Notes: a model not told the origin generated them from the sequence alone. A stretch of 64,000 nucleotides of DNA from Nitrospira sp. (GCA_029194665.1 JARFXO010000009.1:1-64000), one strand, 5' to 3'. Counted from the first letter of the stretch, positions 1 to 7,843 are shown. Program-made: numbers and translations.

Positions 1-678
1 AAAGGTGGCCGGAAGCGGCTTGACCCGAACGACGGGATTAACGAGTTTAACGCGACGCTCGACCCGCAAGTGCCTCGTCCGACCCTTGGCGATTCTGAAG
101 CCGAAGCCCAGGGTGAATTTGTCGAGCGGCTCGACGATAATGGCTGGCACAACGGGCTCATTGCCATCGCCCCCCACGGCGGTAAAATCGAACCGCACAC
201 CGACCAGCAGGCCGAGCACCTCGCATCGCAGTTGTCGGCCAAGGGTGTCAGCTCGTGGCGGTGCAAGGGTTGGCACCCCAACGGCCCGTTTGAACACTGG
301 CACATCACCTCGATCGATATTCACGAGGCGTGCTTTCCGCTTCTCAACTCGGTCATCTCTCGCGGCTTCAAATATGCCGTCGCCTTTCATGGAGTCGACG
401 ACGACGTATCAGACGACATCCTCATCGGCGGCCTCGCGCCCGATGCCTTGAAGGAGAAGATCAAGGAAGCCATCGAAGGCGCCGTCGGCTCGGAGTTCAC
501 TGTGCGCATCACGACGCCAGATGATCAGTTCGGCGGCGATGACAAGAGGAACATCGTGAACAGACTCACGGCGGGTGGTGCAAATGGCATACAGATCGAG
601 CAGAAGGAGGCTCCGCGGGAAGAGAAAGGACTGGCCATCGCCGAGGCCGTCGCCAAGGTCTACGCCTCCAAGCTCTAA
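1..678 (+). CDS. Poly-gamma-glutamate hydrolase-like protein (PF05908/DUF867 type), 5' end outside window
   Basis: The reading frame is open from base 1 to a TAA at 676-678, so the gene starts left of the window. Visible family motifs are IAIAPHGG, the FHG triplet and a C-terminal NRLTAGGANGIQIEQ stretch. These match the zinc-dependent poly-gamma-glutamate hydrolase family (phage PghP-like), which cleaves gamma-linked polyglutamate. From about codon 20 it is close to identical to the complete copy at 6298-7176, and the bases after the stop are also nearly identical (shared start actgcgcatgataacg). It is the first gene of the left-hand duplicated unit and is followed by a PatG_C remnant and leader-type small ORFs. 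Family assignment is good; the substrate here is not known. Confidence 0.75.
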   Translation, partial: KGGRKRLDPNDGINEFNATLDPQVPRPTLGDSEAEAQGEFVERLDDNGWHNGLIAIAPHGGKIEPHTDQQAEHLASQLSAKGVSSWRCKGWHPNGPFEHWHITSIDIHEACFPLLNSVISRGFKYAVAFHGVDDDVSDDILIGGLAPDALKEKIKEAIEGAVGSEFTVRITTPDDQFGGDDKRNIVNRLTAGGANGIQIEQKEAPREEKGLAIAEAVAKVYASKL

Positions 679-750
679 CTGCGCATGATAACGAGAGAAC
701 CATCAGCCGGCCAGGGGGAGACAAAACGCGATGGCACTCTGATCACGCCA

Positions 751-837
751 TTCACGGAGAAGTTGTTCGTGCGCGTAGATGTGACCGAGGAGTTTCCGTT
801 TTTGGTGACGAAGTTGTCACCGTACTACGACCGATGA
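751..837 (+). pseudogene. Remnant of PatG_C-domain gene (last ~28 codons)
   Basis: The frame reads TEKLFVRVDVTEEFPFL, then VTKLSPYYDR and TGA at 835-837. This matches the last 28 residues of the intact PatG_C protein ending at 4864. No start or upstream domain remains: the sequence joins the hydrolase downstream region directly to the final codons, so most of the gene was deleted. It sits 27 bp before the leader ORF at 865, the same position the intact gene holds before the leader ORF at 4891. Confidence 0.7.
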
Positions 838-864
838 ACTTGAAATGATGAAGGAGGATACAAA

Positions 865-1308
865 ATGGACATGCCAAGATTTACCGGAGAGGCCTCGCTC
901 TACAAGACGAGCAGGCATTACCAAACCAGTAGACAGGTGTTCAATTTACCCGTGCCAATGGCTAGGGTGATCTCCTCGGCGATTAACGAGGGAGGCAGGA
1001 CTGTCGACTGCGACACCTGCGTGGGCGGTGAGTGCGTGGGCTGCCTCGAGAAAATGCTGCATAAAGGCAAATTCGAGGGCTTGGACCCAGGTGGCGGTGG
1101 CGGGGGAGGTGGTCCGGTTGAACCGTGCCTCAGCCACGACGAGTGCACCCCGTGCGTCTCACAGGGGCCGTCTATTTTTTCGCCGGGTCGCAGGTTTTGT
1201 CAGCACTCTGTTTGCCAGCCGACGGCTTTCGGGGGATGTAGTTGCACGGTATTCAAGGGATTCGAGAAATGCACTCCGACTCGCAATACCGGGGTCTTGC
1301 AGCGGTAG
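865..1308 (+). CDS. Leader-type Cys-rich small protein 1 (RiPP-like precursor candidate)
   Basis: 147 residues. Start ATG 865 has the ribosome site AAGGAGG 8 bp upstream. The N-terminus (MPRFTGEASLYKTSRHY from residue 3) is the shared leader of the local family. The rest differs from its neighbours: a mid part with CDTCVGGECVGCLEK, an eight-Gly run near residue 75, then a C-terminal half with about ten Cys (CLSHDECTPC, FGGCSCTVF). There is no classical signal peptide. A conserved leader with a variable Cys-rich core is the layout of peptide precursors handled by a shared enzyme or exporter. This is inferred from the family at this locus; no modification is shown. Confidence 0.6.
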   Translation: MDMPRFTGEASLYKTSRHYQTSRQVFNLPVPMARVISSAINEGGRTVDCDTCVGGECVGCLEKMLHKGKFEGLDPGGGGGGGGPVEPCLSHDECTPCVSQGPSIFSPGRRFCQHSVCQPTAFGGCSCTVFKGFEKCTPTRNTGVLQR

Positions 1309-1339
1309 GCGACCGTAACCTAAAGAAAGGAGATGTGAA

Positions 1340-1693
1340 ATGAATACCAATAGTGTTCTGCCTGGGTTTACAGCAGAAGCGTCGCTCGACAAGACCGCTC
1401 TGCATTATGCAGGAATGGTAATTAGCGCCGCTGCCCTCAACCAAATAGCGCCGCAGATCTTATTAGCCCCTGGGTCATTAACACCGTCCCTCCCACCAGG
1501 GACCTGTGTCGACATTCTCTACGCCCCAGATTGCCGTCAGGTGAATCCTTTCACAGAGTGCTGCAAGAGAAGCCATGAGCTTAAGTGTCCGGTACTTGAC
1601 TCTCCGAACTGCACGACAAGCCGAGTGGATAGTTGTACAGAATGTCGCTCCACCGTTTCGGGCTTTCCTACCAATGGGGTATTTAAGGTTTAG
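1340..1693 (+). CDS. Leader-type Cys-rich small protein 2
   Basis: 117 residues. ATG 1340 follows AAAGGAGATGTGAA, the same translation-start region found before several paralogues. The leader LPGFTAEASLDKTALHY lies at residues 7-23. The remainder is a hydrophobic-to-Pro-rich linker and then nine Cys between about residues 50 and 105 (including CCKRSHELKC and CTECRSTV). It lies 31 bp after the previous family member and reads as part of one operon-like array. Core identity with neighbours is not evident, only the leader. No function can be assigned beyond family membership. Confidence 0.6.
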   Translation: MNTNSVLPGFTAEASLDKTALHYAGMVISAAALNQIAPQILLAPGSLTPSLPPGTCVDILYAPDCRQVNPFTECCKRSHELKCPVLDSPNCTTSRVDSCTECRSTVSGFPTNGVFKV

Positions 1694-1747
1694 CCCGCGT
1701 AGAAGGATGCGGTGAACGAAGGGAACCGCATCGCTCGCAACAGCTCG

Positions 1748-1825
1748 CGTAGGCTGGGTGAGGAACGAAACCCAGCAATAACCTTGCCGCCTCGCAAGGT
1801 GCTGGGTTTATCAATCCAGCCTACG
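1748..1825. repeat. Palindromic intergenic repeat (REP-like)
   Basis: The segment begins cgtaggctgg and ends ccagcctacg, a perfect 10-bp inverted repeat. Internal arms are also inverted (gctgggt near the left end, aacccagc inside). This is the form of dispersed palindromic elements seen between genes in many bacteria. It lies between two leader-type ORFs. Confidence 0.6.
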
Positions 1826-1865
1826 GTTTCTAGCCGCAACACCAAGTAACCGAAAGGAGATTTAT

Positions 1866-2153
1866 ATGAACGCCAAGAATATGCCAGGATTTACCGCAGA
1901 CCAGTCGCTGCGCGCAGCGCGCGGGCACTACCGCAGTAGTCGGCGGCATGCATCGCACTTGGACGCTGTCATCCCCTCGATTCCGGCCTGCGCGAACTGC
2001 GATTGAATCCTTGACAATTGCGAGAGGAACGGCTGGAGGCCACGTGCCGCCTGCAATGCCTGGGCATGGGGCAATTGTGACTCGAGCGAAGAGAATCCCG
2101 GCGGGCATTGTTGGTATGATCCCATTCTCAATAGAAGGATTTGCGATTTGTGA
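1866..2153 (+). pseudogene. Leader-type small protein 3 with in-frame TGA
   Basis: ATG 1866 (ribosome site AAAGGAG) starts MNAKNMPGFTADQSL and reads 46 codons to TGA at 2004-2006. The same frame then continues for 48 codons to TGA 2151-2153, closely matching the intact 95-residue paralogue at 7949-8236 (shared IPSIPACANCD, ENPGGHC and a C-terminal ICDL). In the paralogue the stop codon is TTC (Phe). The simplest reading is a nonsense-inactivated copy. A 46-residue truncated product carrying leader plus CANCD remains possible. Confidence 0.7.
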
Positions 2154-2309
2154 GACGTGTGACTGAGGCAACCGGCATCGCTAGCCCAAGCTCTAGCCCT
2201 GCCCGATTAATCTGGCAGCCGTCTGTCTCTTGCCGGATGTTGGGCGAAGGAGCTTTCGAGCGCCACCACACATTGCGACAGGCAATTCACTAACAAAGGA
2301 GAAATGAAG

Positions 2310-2564
2310 ATGAACATGCCAGGATTTAGTGCAGAGTCATCGCTTGGCCCAACGAAGGGGCAGTACCGGGTAAAAGCCGTTCTCGAAACATTTTCCTCAG
2401 CTGGCAGCGGACCCATTGCGCCACAATTTCGTTTCTCGGCGACATCGGACCCAGATTTGGGTGCATATTTGAGATGTATAGCAAATGGCGGGAACGAGCT
2501 TGTTTGCCGCTTCTTTGGCGGACTTCCTCCCTTTACGATAGGTGGCCGTCTGATCAATCGCTGA
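2310..2564 (+). CDS. Leader-type small protein 4 (paralogue of 8314-8568)
   Basis: 84 residues from ATG 2310. An upstream in-frame ATG at 2304 is only 2 bp from the GGAG and is less likely, and the paralogue also begins M-x-MPGF. The leader is MPGFSAESSLGPTKGQY. The C-terminal part is Cys-poor (one Cys pair in LRCIANGG and ELVCRFF) and ends GGRLINR. It is about 93% identical to the copy at 8314-8568, including the sequence after the stop, so it is a recent duplicate. The small number of Cys suggests that this subfamily has a different core type from the Cys-rich members. Confidence 0.6.
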   Translation: MNMPGFSAESSLGPTKGQYRVKAVLETFSSAGSGPIAPQFRFSATSDPDLGAYLRCIANGGNELVCRFFGGLPPFTIGGRLINR

Positions 2565-2633
2565 GGAAGGATAAGGAGCAACCGAGCGCTGGTGTAACGA
2601 GGGCGGAGGTGGGTGCCGTCAGGGGATATCTTT

Positions 2634-2681
2634 TTACAGCAGCCGCCAGGTGCGGCCGTTGTGCAAGACAATCAAACGGTC
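2634..2681 (-). pseudogene. Remnant of zwf 3' end (copy 1)
   Basis: Read on the minus strand, the last codons are DRLIVLHNGRTWRLL and then TAA. They match the C-terminus of the real glucose-6-phosphate dehydrogenase gene (EADRLIQNDGRTWRLL, ending at 8638). The bases between the preceding leader ORF and this remnant also match the bases before the real zwf end, so it is the edge of a duplicated segment rather than a gene. Confidence 0.65.
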
Positions 2682-2915
2682 GCTTATTCCAAGCCGCTAG
2701 GTGCTCAAATCGGCATGCACAGAACAAGATGTGGCCCCGAACAACGAAATCTGACTTCCTGAGGATGATGCCCGCAGAATAATGTACTGGCGGGAGTGCC
2801 TCGCTGAAATCAGCACGTCATGGAGCTGCTCTTATACTGGATATGCCGCCGTCAGTGGCTTGCTTGAAAATGGTGGCTGTCGATCGCGGCCACGCGATCG
2901 GTCTGAAGCGCCAAG

Positions 2916-3134
2916 TTAGGCGGAAATGGTCTGCACAATCAGCGGCAGCTTGCTGAGTGTGAGTTGCTTCAGCTCGACCTTTTGGCTGGCATTGTCGATG
3001 TCGATCCCCACAAGCTGTCCCGCAGCGTCGTAATCCAGAACAATACCTTCAGTGACCTCCCGGCTTTTGACGCTCGGCTGTTCGGAAAGATCGATATAGA
3101 GTGAGTCGGTATCCGGATAATAGTTAAGCTTCAT
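2916..3134 (-). CDS. DUF2283 family small protein
   Basis: 72 residues, beginning MKLNYYPDTDSLYIDL, the usual opening of the DUF2283 family, with EGIVLDYDAAGQLVGIDI in the middle. This family consists of small single-domain proteins of unknown biochemical role. It overlaps the upstream gene by 4 bp (ATGA at 3131-3134), so the two are translationally coupled. Such small overlapping pairs are often toxin-antitoxin-like, but no toxin is proven here. It is transcribed against the surrounding leader-ORF array and lies in the insert between the two duplicated units. Confidence 0.7.
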   Translation of the reverse strand: MKLNYYPDTDSLYIDLSEQPSVKSREVTEGIVLDYDAAGQLVGIDIDNASQKVELKQLTLSKLPLIVQTISA

Positions 3135-3373
3135 GGTTTGAACCCTCGGTCTGGAAAAGCATTGTGTATTGTAAGCTTATCTTCGAGAGTGATCACCCTC
3201 AATATCCGTCCCTCAAGCTCCTCAGTACGACCCCAGAACCGGAAACGGTTTCCCTCTTGAGGCTCGCTTCGTAGCGCGTTCTCTAGAACCCGGATGCACC
3301 ACTCTTTCTTCAGATACGGACGTTTCCGGAGCACTTCCCTTTCAAAATATTCGGTGAATTTATACTGAACCAT
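3131..3373 (-). CDS. Small protein coupled to DUF2283 gene (possible DUF4258-like partner)
   Basis: 80 residues, MVQYKFTEYFEREVLRKRPYL at the start, then WCIRVLENAL and an RFRFWGRTEE...GRILRVITL strand-rich part. This pattern (helix, then RVW/RFWG strands, then a 'GRxLRVI' strand) resembles small nuclease-like proteins of the DUF4258/BrnT sort found beside DUF2283 genes. The resemblance is weak and the family is not certain. It is first in a two-gene operon. No Shine-Dalgarno of note is visible. Confidence 0.5.
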   Translation of the reverse strand: MVQYKFTEYFEREVLRKRPYLKKEWCIRVLENALRSEPQEGNRFRFWGRTEELEGRILRVITLEDKLTIHNAFPDRGFKP

Positions 3374-3543
3374 CTATCACACAATAGCGCATTCCCTCAC
3401 GGTTGGCCAGTCTTCCAACGAACATCAAGGATCCTTACCCATCGATAGATTAATGACGTGCCCGCCCAGAAAATTTGTAAGGATCTTGAGATTCCCAAGC
3501 CAATGAAAAGTTAGATTTCACTGTTTGTTGTCGAAGGCAGGTT

Positions 3544-3596
3544 CTTGCAGTAATCGTCAGGTGCGACCGTTGGTCACGCGGACAATCAAACGTTCG
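3544..3596 (-). pseudogene. Remnant of zwf 3' end (copy 2, more decayed)
   Basis: Minus-strand reading gives ERLIVRVTNGRT, a stop in place of Trp, then RLLQ: a degraded version of the zwf C-terminus. The following bases (cacagaacaagatgtgacc near 3632-3650) also match the bases after copy 1 (near 2718-2736), showing that the same boundary segment was copied twice here. Confidence 0.5.
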
Positions 3597-3658
3597 CTAA
3601 TCCAAAGCCAATAAGAAGTAAGATCAGCGTACACAGAACAAGATGTGACCCCAAGTCA

Positions 3659-3856
3659 GTGACTCCAAACCAACGCGAAGAGACTCCCTACCGAGTGCGC
3701 CTCCCCGGATTTCTTTCGGATGATGAAGAGATCGGCTTAGGCGATGTGGTCAAGCGAGCCACATCGTACATCGGGATCAAGCCCTGCGGCGGCTGCGAGC
3801 AACGAGCGGCCGCGCTCAACCGCTGGATGGTCTTCACGAAAGGACGGTCACGATAG
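3659..3856 (+). CDS. Small conserved protein, LPGF...GIKPCGGCEQRAAALNRW type
   Basis: 65 residues from GTG 3659. The core is VRLPGFLSDDEEIGLGDVV followed by GIKPCGGCEQRAAALNRW, with a CxxC pair (PCGGC). I recognise this as a widespread small hypothetical type but know no function for it. The 'LPGF' near the N-terminus recalls the leader of the neighbouring family, although the rest is unrelated. It precedes the PatG_C gene by 66 bp and is probably in the same transcript. The start is uncertain because no clear ribosome site precedes the GTG. Confidence 0.55.
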   Translation: MTPNQREETPYRVRLPGFLSDDEEIGLGDVVKRATSYIGIKPCGGCEQRAAALNRWMVFTKGRSR

Positions 3857-3922
3857 AGGGATGGAGGGATATTCGATGTCCCCGGTCAATCACGTTCACA
3901 CTCATGAGGAAGGAGACAGCCG

Positions 3923-4864
3923 ATGAACGAACCAACGAACCAGACGGCTCAGGTGAGAGAACAACCGGATCCACCGATCAATGGAAATGACCTGCGCCCT
4001 GCCGCACCAGCCTCTGAAGCCCGTCATAGTCACAGCACTATCTCACCGCAAGCGGGCTGCGCCACCTGTGGCGGAGCAACTGGCGTGCCCGTGAAGCCGT
4101 CATTTGTCTATGCCATAGGCCGGGTCGAAGCCCGCTTCCCGAACCTGGCAGCGGAAAAAGAATTTGCCCAGGCGACGGGACGCTCCGACACCGCAGGAAA
4201 GACCGACCAGCAGAGCTTCCATGCCGTGTTGTCCAAGCGTGAGAACCGGTACCTGGTGCGTCAGCTCTGCTGGGTTCTGACTGTTCAGGGGTTGGAAACC
4301 TATCTGTTGGTGCCTCGCGATCCGGCGGATATGGATCTGCTCGTGGAAGCCATTCGGCCGGCACCGAGCCTCAACGACATCGATGTCGTCATCGGCATGC
4401 GTGGTCCCATCGCGCCGCCGGAAATGTGCAACGGGCTGCTGGTGCCCATCGTGGCCTTTGACCAGATCTATTCCTTCAATCGTGACGCACTCATCAAGGC
4501 CATTCCCAAGCCGGAAAAGACGAAGGCCGAAGAGTTCGCCCCGGCCGCTGAGGAACTATTCAACCGCGTGATCCAACTGACCGACAACGCCGGTGCGACC
4601 GATGATCACCGTGCCTTGAACTACTTGGCCATGCGTTACCATGGGATTTATGCGAAGGCGGCGGAGGAATTCGGCAAAGATTGCTCATTGACCGGGGTAG
4701 AAGTACGCCCTTCGCCCCTGAGCGGCACGCGCAACATCGTCGATGTGATCTTCGCCTATACCAACCGCAATACCGATTATACGGAGAAGTGTTGTGTTCG
4801 CTGCGACGTGACGGAGGAATTTCCGTTCCTGGTGACAAAGATGGGGCCGTACTATGACCGGTAA
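3923..4864 (+). CDS. Cyanobactin-maturation PatG C-terminal domain protein (no protease domain)
   Basis: 313 residues; ATG 3923 has GGAAGGAG 9 bp upstream. Residues 1-45 are polar and low-complexity, with a CATC pair near 48. From about residue 56 (FVYAIGRVEARFP) to the end (TEEFPFLVTKMGPYYDR) it matches the C-terminal domain that follows the subtilisin domain in PatG proteases of cyanobactin clusters, with the recognisable blocks RQLCWVLTVQGLETY, RGPIAPPEMCNGL and DDHRALNYLAMRY. The serine-protease domain is absent, so it cannot itself be the macrocyclase. It stands directly upstream of leader ORFs, and three decayed copies of its 3' end (751, 7224, 7868) precede other leader ORFs. A role in recognising the leader is inference. 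Confidence 0.75.
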   Translation: MNEPTNQTAQVREQPDPPINGNDLRPAAPASEARHSHSTISPQAGCATCGGATGVPVKPSFVYAIGRVEARFPNLAAEKEFAQATGRSDTAGKTDQQSFHAVLSKRENRYLVRQLCWVLTVQGLETYLLVPRDPADMDLLVEAIRPAPSLNDIDVVIGMRGPIAPPEMCNGLLVPIVAFDQIYSFNRDALIKAIPKPEKTKAEEFAPAAEELFNRVIQLTDNAGATDDHRALNYLAMRYHGIYAKAAEEFGKDCSLTGVEVRPSPLSGTRNIVDVIFAYTNRNTDYTEKCCVRCDVTEEFPFLVTKMGPYYDR

Positions 4865-4890
4865 CCCTAACCGACTGAGGGAGGTGTGAA

Positions 4891-5187
4891 ATGAACGCCA
4901 TGAAAATGCCTGGATTTGCCGGCGAAGTTTCGCTTTACAAGACAATGAATCACTACCACATGATTGGGGCAATCCATCGAGCCGATGGGACTGTGCATGC
5001 CGCACAAATCGGCCTTGGCAATCCCTCTTGCTTTGTACAATGCATGCGAGAGTGTATTCAGGAGGGTTTCCCGCCTTTTCAGTGTGGTCCCGCTTGCCAC
5101 AGACAGTGTAATCCGCCAGTTACTTGTGGACCCTGCGTAGGTGTTCGGCAGTGTTCTGATGGAACCGAGATACCCTGTTCAGTGTGA
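4891..5187 (+). CDS. Leader-type Cys-rich small protein 5
   Basis: 98 residues; ATG 4891 after GAGGGAGGTGTGAA. Leader MPGFAGEVSLYKTMNHY at residues 6-22. The core has ten Cys spaced CFVQCMREC...CGPACHRQC...CGPC...C...C, ending IPCSV. It starts 26 bp after the PatG_C stop and is the first of three leader ORFs in a row. The paired CxxxC spacing could form disulfides or bind metal; this is not shown by sequence alone. Confidence 0.6.
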   Translation: MNAMKMPGFAGEVSLYKTMNHYHMIGAIHRADGTVHAAQIGLGNPSCFVQCMRECIQEGFPPFQCGPACHRQCNPPVTCGPCVGVRQCSDGTEIPCSV

Positions 5188-5294
5188 TCTATCGTGCAGA
5201 CGAAGCGAGCGTAGCTCGGACGTGAAGGAGTGACATTAAAAAATGTCCCCGGTTTACGCCATAACCGTTAAGCCTAAACATAAAGAGGTCTCAA

Positions 5295-5594
5295 ATGAAT
5301 ATTCCTGGATTTGATGCAGAATTGTCGCTTAGCCAAACCAGAGGGATATACCGAGACATGGCTGGGTTCGGCGGATCAGGAATGGGTGAAGTGTCTATGC
5401 AGCAATTAGGCAGCTTGTTCCTTACTACATTTGAGTGCTGTAAGTATGATCCATCGGTAAATCGAGTTGTATGCTTGAAGATGCTTGTGAGCCCGTTCGA
5501 CGACTGCAGCTGCCTCTGGGCACCCGGCGGGGGCCCTCGCATTGACTGCCGCCCGGGGGATATTCCTGTCGTCGACATAACACAGTCTCTGTAG
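5295..5594 (+). CDS. Leader-type small protein 6
   Basis: 99 residues; ATG 5295, preceded by AAGAGGTCTCAA. Leader MNIPGFDAELSLSQTRGIY is at the very N-terminus. After a Gly/Met-rich linker the core carries CCKYD, VCLKM, DCSCLW and RIDC. It lacks the paired CxxxC pattern of protein 5, so the cores are not simple duplicates. The 100-bp gap before it has no gene and contains a short A-rich run. Confidence 0.55.
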   Translation: MNIPGFDAELSLSQTRGIYRDMAGFGGSGMGEVSMQQLGSLFLTTFECCKYDPSVNRVVCLKMLVSPFDDCSCLWAPGGGPRIDCRPGDIPVVDITQSL

Positions 5595-5737
5595 ACCTGG
5601 TGAACGAAAGCAAAAGGAGTTGGGGTGGGGTCTTAAACCGTGCATGGCGCAGGAGAGCAGGTTCGATCTGGGGGAAACTTTCATGGCATCCTACGAATAA
5701 TGGCGGTTGAGTTACACCAACTTAAGGGAGATGTGAA

Positions 5738-6265
5738 GTGAATGCCCTAAATATGCCGGGGTTTACCGCGGATCGATCAGTTTATAGGACGAATGGTTAT
5801 TACCGGCTTTCAGCCGGAAAGGCTAACGGTATCGCCTCGCCACCGGGTTTTGTACAGCCCATGCAACTAGAGACGCCGATCCCGGGTGGAGCGTTTCCGC
5901 CCAGGTGCTTTGACTGCTTCCCCAATCCAAGTTCCGCGACCGGGTGCTCCCAGTTATGTATCAGTCGTTTTCCTTTCAGGATATTGTTGCGGAACTGTGT
6001 GGGGTGCGAGGCACAAGTCTGCGGAGGCATCGCGGGAATCCCTTGTCCTGATGCAAGCCAATATTGCGATTCTGGAATCGGGAACTGCCGGGTGGCGGAT
6101 GCGCAAGGCACGTGCAGGACGAGACCGGAGATATGTCCACTTATATTCAACCCAGTTTGCGGTTGTGATGGCAAGACTTATGGAAATGCATGTGCGGTGG
6201 CTGCTGGTGGTGTCTCAATCGATCACCAGGGCAGATGCGGTGGCGGTGATGGCGTGGTTCAGTGA
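5738..6265 (+). CDS. Leader-type protein 7 carrying a Kazal-type inhibitor domain
   Basis: 175 residues, starting at GTG 5738 (ribosome site AAGGGAG; the same GGAGATGTGAA context as paralogues, but with GTG instead of ATG). Residues 1-25 are the leader (NMPGFTADRSVYRTNGYY). The middle has many Cys pairs (CFDC, CVGCEAQVC). The last 45 residues contain the Kazal signature CPLIFNPVCGCDGKTYGNAC ending in QGRC, a secreted serine-protease-inhibitor fold held by disulfides. The Kazal domain implies that at least this product is exported and oxidised. Whether it protects the peptides or targets outside proteases is unknown. Confidence 0.7.
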   Translation: MNALNMPGFTADRSVYRTNGYYRLSAGKANGIASPPGFVQPMQLETPIPGGAFPPRCFDCFPNPSSATGCSQLCISRFPFRILLRNCVGCEAQVCGGIAGIPCPDASQYCDSGIGNCRVADAQGTCRTRPEICPLIFNPVCGCDGKTYGNACAVAAGGVSIDHQGRCGGGDGVVQ

Positions 6266-6297
6266 ACAGAGCACGTCTAACGCAAAGAGGTTGTCTC

Positions 6298-7176
6298 ATG
6301 GCCACCTATGAAGCATCAATCAAGAGAGCTTTGGATCCCGAGCAGGATGATCTCATTAAACGCAAGGAGCATTGCTCGGCCGATCGGGAAAAGTTGGAGA
6401 CAGTTGGGCGGCTGCTTGGGCATCAGGTTCGGATCAAGCGTAACAACGATGAGTACGGACTCTACACGGTTTCCGAGGTCCGCCAGGAGAGCCCGGATAA
6501 CATCGTTCGCATGGGCGAAGGTGGCCTGGCGCGACTCGATATGAACGATGGGTCTGACGCGACACTCGACCCGCAAGTGCCACGTCCGACCCTGGACGAC
6601 TCCGAAGCCGAAGACAAGGGTGAATTTGTCGAGCGGCTCGACGATAATGGCTGGCACAACGGGCTCATTGCCATCGCCCCCCACGGCGGGGATATCGAGC
6701 CGCTCACCGATGGACAGGCCGAGCACCTCGCATCGCAGCTCGCGGCCAAGGGTGTCAGCTCGTGGCGGTGCAGGGGCTGGCACCGCAAAGGGGCGTTTAA
6801 ACACTGGCACATTAATATCCACGAGGCCTGCTTTCCTCTTCTCAACTCGGTCATCTCTCGCGGCTTCAAATATGCCGTCGCTTTTCATGGGATCGAAGAC
6901 GACGTATCAGACGACATCCTCATCGGCGGCCTCGCGCCCGATGCCCTGAAAGAGAAGATTAAGGAAGCCATCGAAGGCGTCGTCGGTTCAGTTTTCAGAG
7001 TGCACATCACGACGCCAGATGATCAGTTCGGCGGCGACGACAAGAGGAACATCGTGAACAGACTCACGGCGGGTGGTGCAAATGGCGTACAGATCGAGCA
7101 GAAGGAGGCTCCGCGGGAAGAGAAAGGACTGGCCATCGCCGAGGCCGTTGCCAAGGTCTACGCCTCCAAGCTCTAA
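6298..7176 (+). CDS. Poly-gamma-glutamate hydrolase-like protein, complete copy
   Basis: 292 residues; ATG 6298 has AGAGG 7 bp upstream, and the frame upstream of it overlaps the previous gene. The N-terminal ~100 residues include LGHQVRIKRN and VRMGEGGLARL. The PF05908-type core follows (IAIAPHGG near residue 125, KYAVAFHG near 195, NRLTAGGANGVQIEQ near 260). The family hydrolyses poly-gamma-glutamate using zinc. No signal peptide is seen, so it is probably cytosolic. It opens the right-hand duplicated unit. A role in processing gamma-linked or modified peptides is speculation. Confidence 0.75.
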   Translation: MATYEASIKRALDPEQDDLIKRKEHCSADREKLETVGRLLGHQVRIKRNNDEYGLYTVSEVRQESPDNIVRMGEGGLARLDMNDGSDATLDPQVPRPTLDDSEAEDKGEFVERLDDNGWHNGLIAIAPHGGDIEPLTDGQAEHLASQLAAKGVSSWRCRGWHRKGAFKHWHINIHEACFPLLNSVISRGFKYAVAFHGIEDDVSDDILIGGLAPDALKEKIKEAIEGVVGSVFRVHITTPDDQFGGDDKRNIVNRLTAGGANGVQIEQKEAPREEKGLAIAEAVAKVYASKL

Positions 7177-7223
7177 CTGCGCATGATAACGAGAGAACCA
7201 TCAGCCAGCCAGGGGGATTACAT

Positions 7224-7510
7224 ATGACGGATAACGTGAGATCAACGGATGGCCATCGGAATCTGAACTGCCTGGTGGTGCGCTATCCCGATGTGAATGG
7301 CAGGACCGCAGCGCGGTTTGTAAAAGATTGTTCTCTGGCGGCGGGCCAAGTCCTGCCTTCGCCTTTGAGCGACACAGGCAAGATCGTCGTGGCGATCTTT
7401 TCCTATGCCAACCCAACACCGACTACACGGAGAAGCTCTTCGTCCGTGTGGACGTAACCGAGGAGTTTCCGTTTTTGAGCAGCAAGATGTCGCTGTACTA
7501 CGATCGGTAG
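7224..7510 (+). pseudogene. PatG_C-domain fragment with frameshift
   Basis: From ATG 7224 the frame matches the PatG_C protein from its TDNAGATDDHRALNY region (here STDGHRNLNCLVVRYPD, then FVKDCSL and PSPLSDTGKIVVAIF). A one-base loss near 7412 shifts the frame, after which PNTDYTEKLFVRVDVTEEF continues to LYYDR and TAG 7508-7510. Only the last third of the gene is present. It may yield a short product ending near 7457 but is best called a decaying copy. Confidence 0.75.
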
Positions 7511-7531
7511 GTTGAAAATAGGAGGCGGATC

Positions 7532-7843
7532 ATGAGCATGCCGGGATTTACCGCCAGAGTTTCACTCTATCAGACGAGCAGGCGCTATCGTGCTGTAGCT
7601 GCGGGAGCGTACGGCGGCGGGGAGCAAAGAGTCGTTTCCCAGCTTTCCGTTAATCGGTTTGATGGAATGCGCAGTGCAGGGAGTTTTGGTGATATCGGCG
7701 GATGGCTTTGTAGATTGTGGTGCAACAGTGCTGACTCAGTGTGTCTGGACGGTTGCGAAGGTACCTTGGACAATCCGAAACCATCCTTGAATTGTGTGAT
7801 TTGCGATGAGCAACATGGGGTATGTCTGGGTGCATGCGGTTGA
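7532..7843 (+). CDS. Leader-type Cys-rich small protein 8
   Basis: 103 residues; ATG 7532 has TAGGAGG 6 bp upstream. Leader MPGFTARVSLYQTSRRY at residues 3-19. A long Gly/Ala/Ser linker is followed by a C-terminal core with eight Cys (WLCRLWCNS, VCLDGCEGT, CVICDEQHGVCLGACG). The final residues CLGACG place a Cys pair at the end. It lies 21 bp after the frameshifted PatG_C fragment, mirroring the gene order at 751-865. Confidence 0.6.
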   Translation: MSMPGFTARVSLYQTSRRYRAVAAGAYGGGEQRVVSQLSVNRFDGMRSAGSFGDIGGWLCRLWCNSADSVCLDGCEGTLDNPKPSLNCVICDEQHGVCLGACG

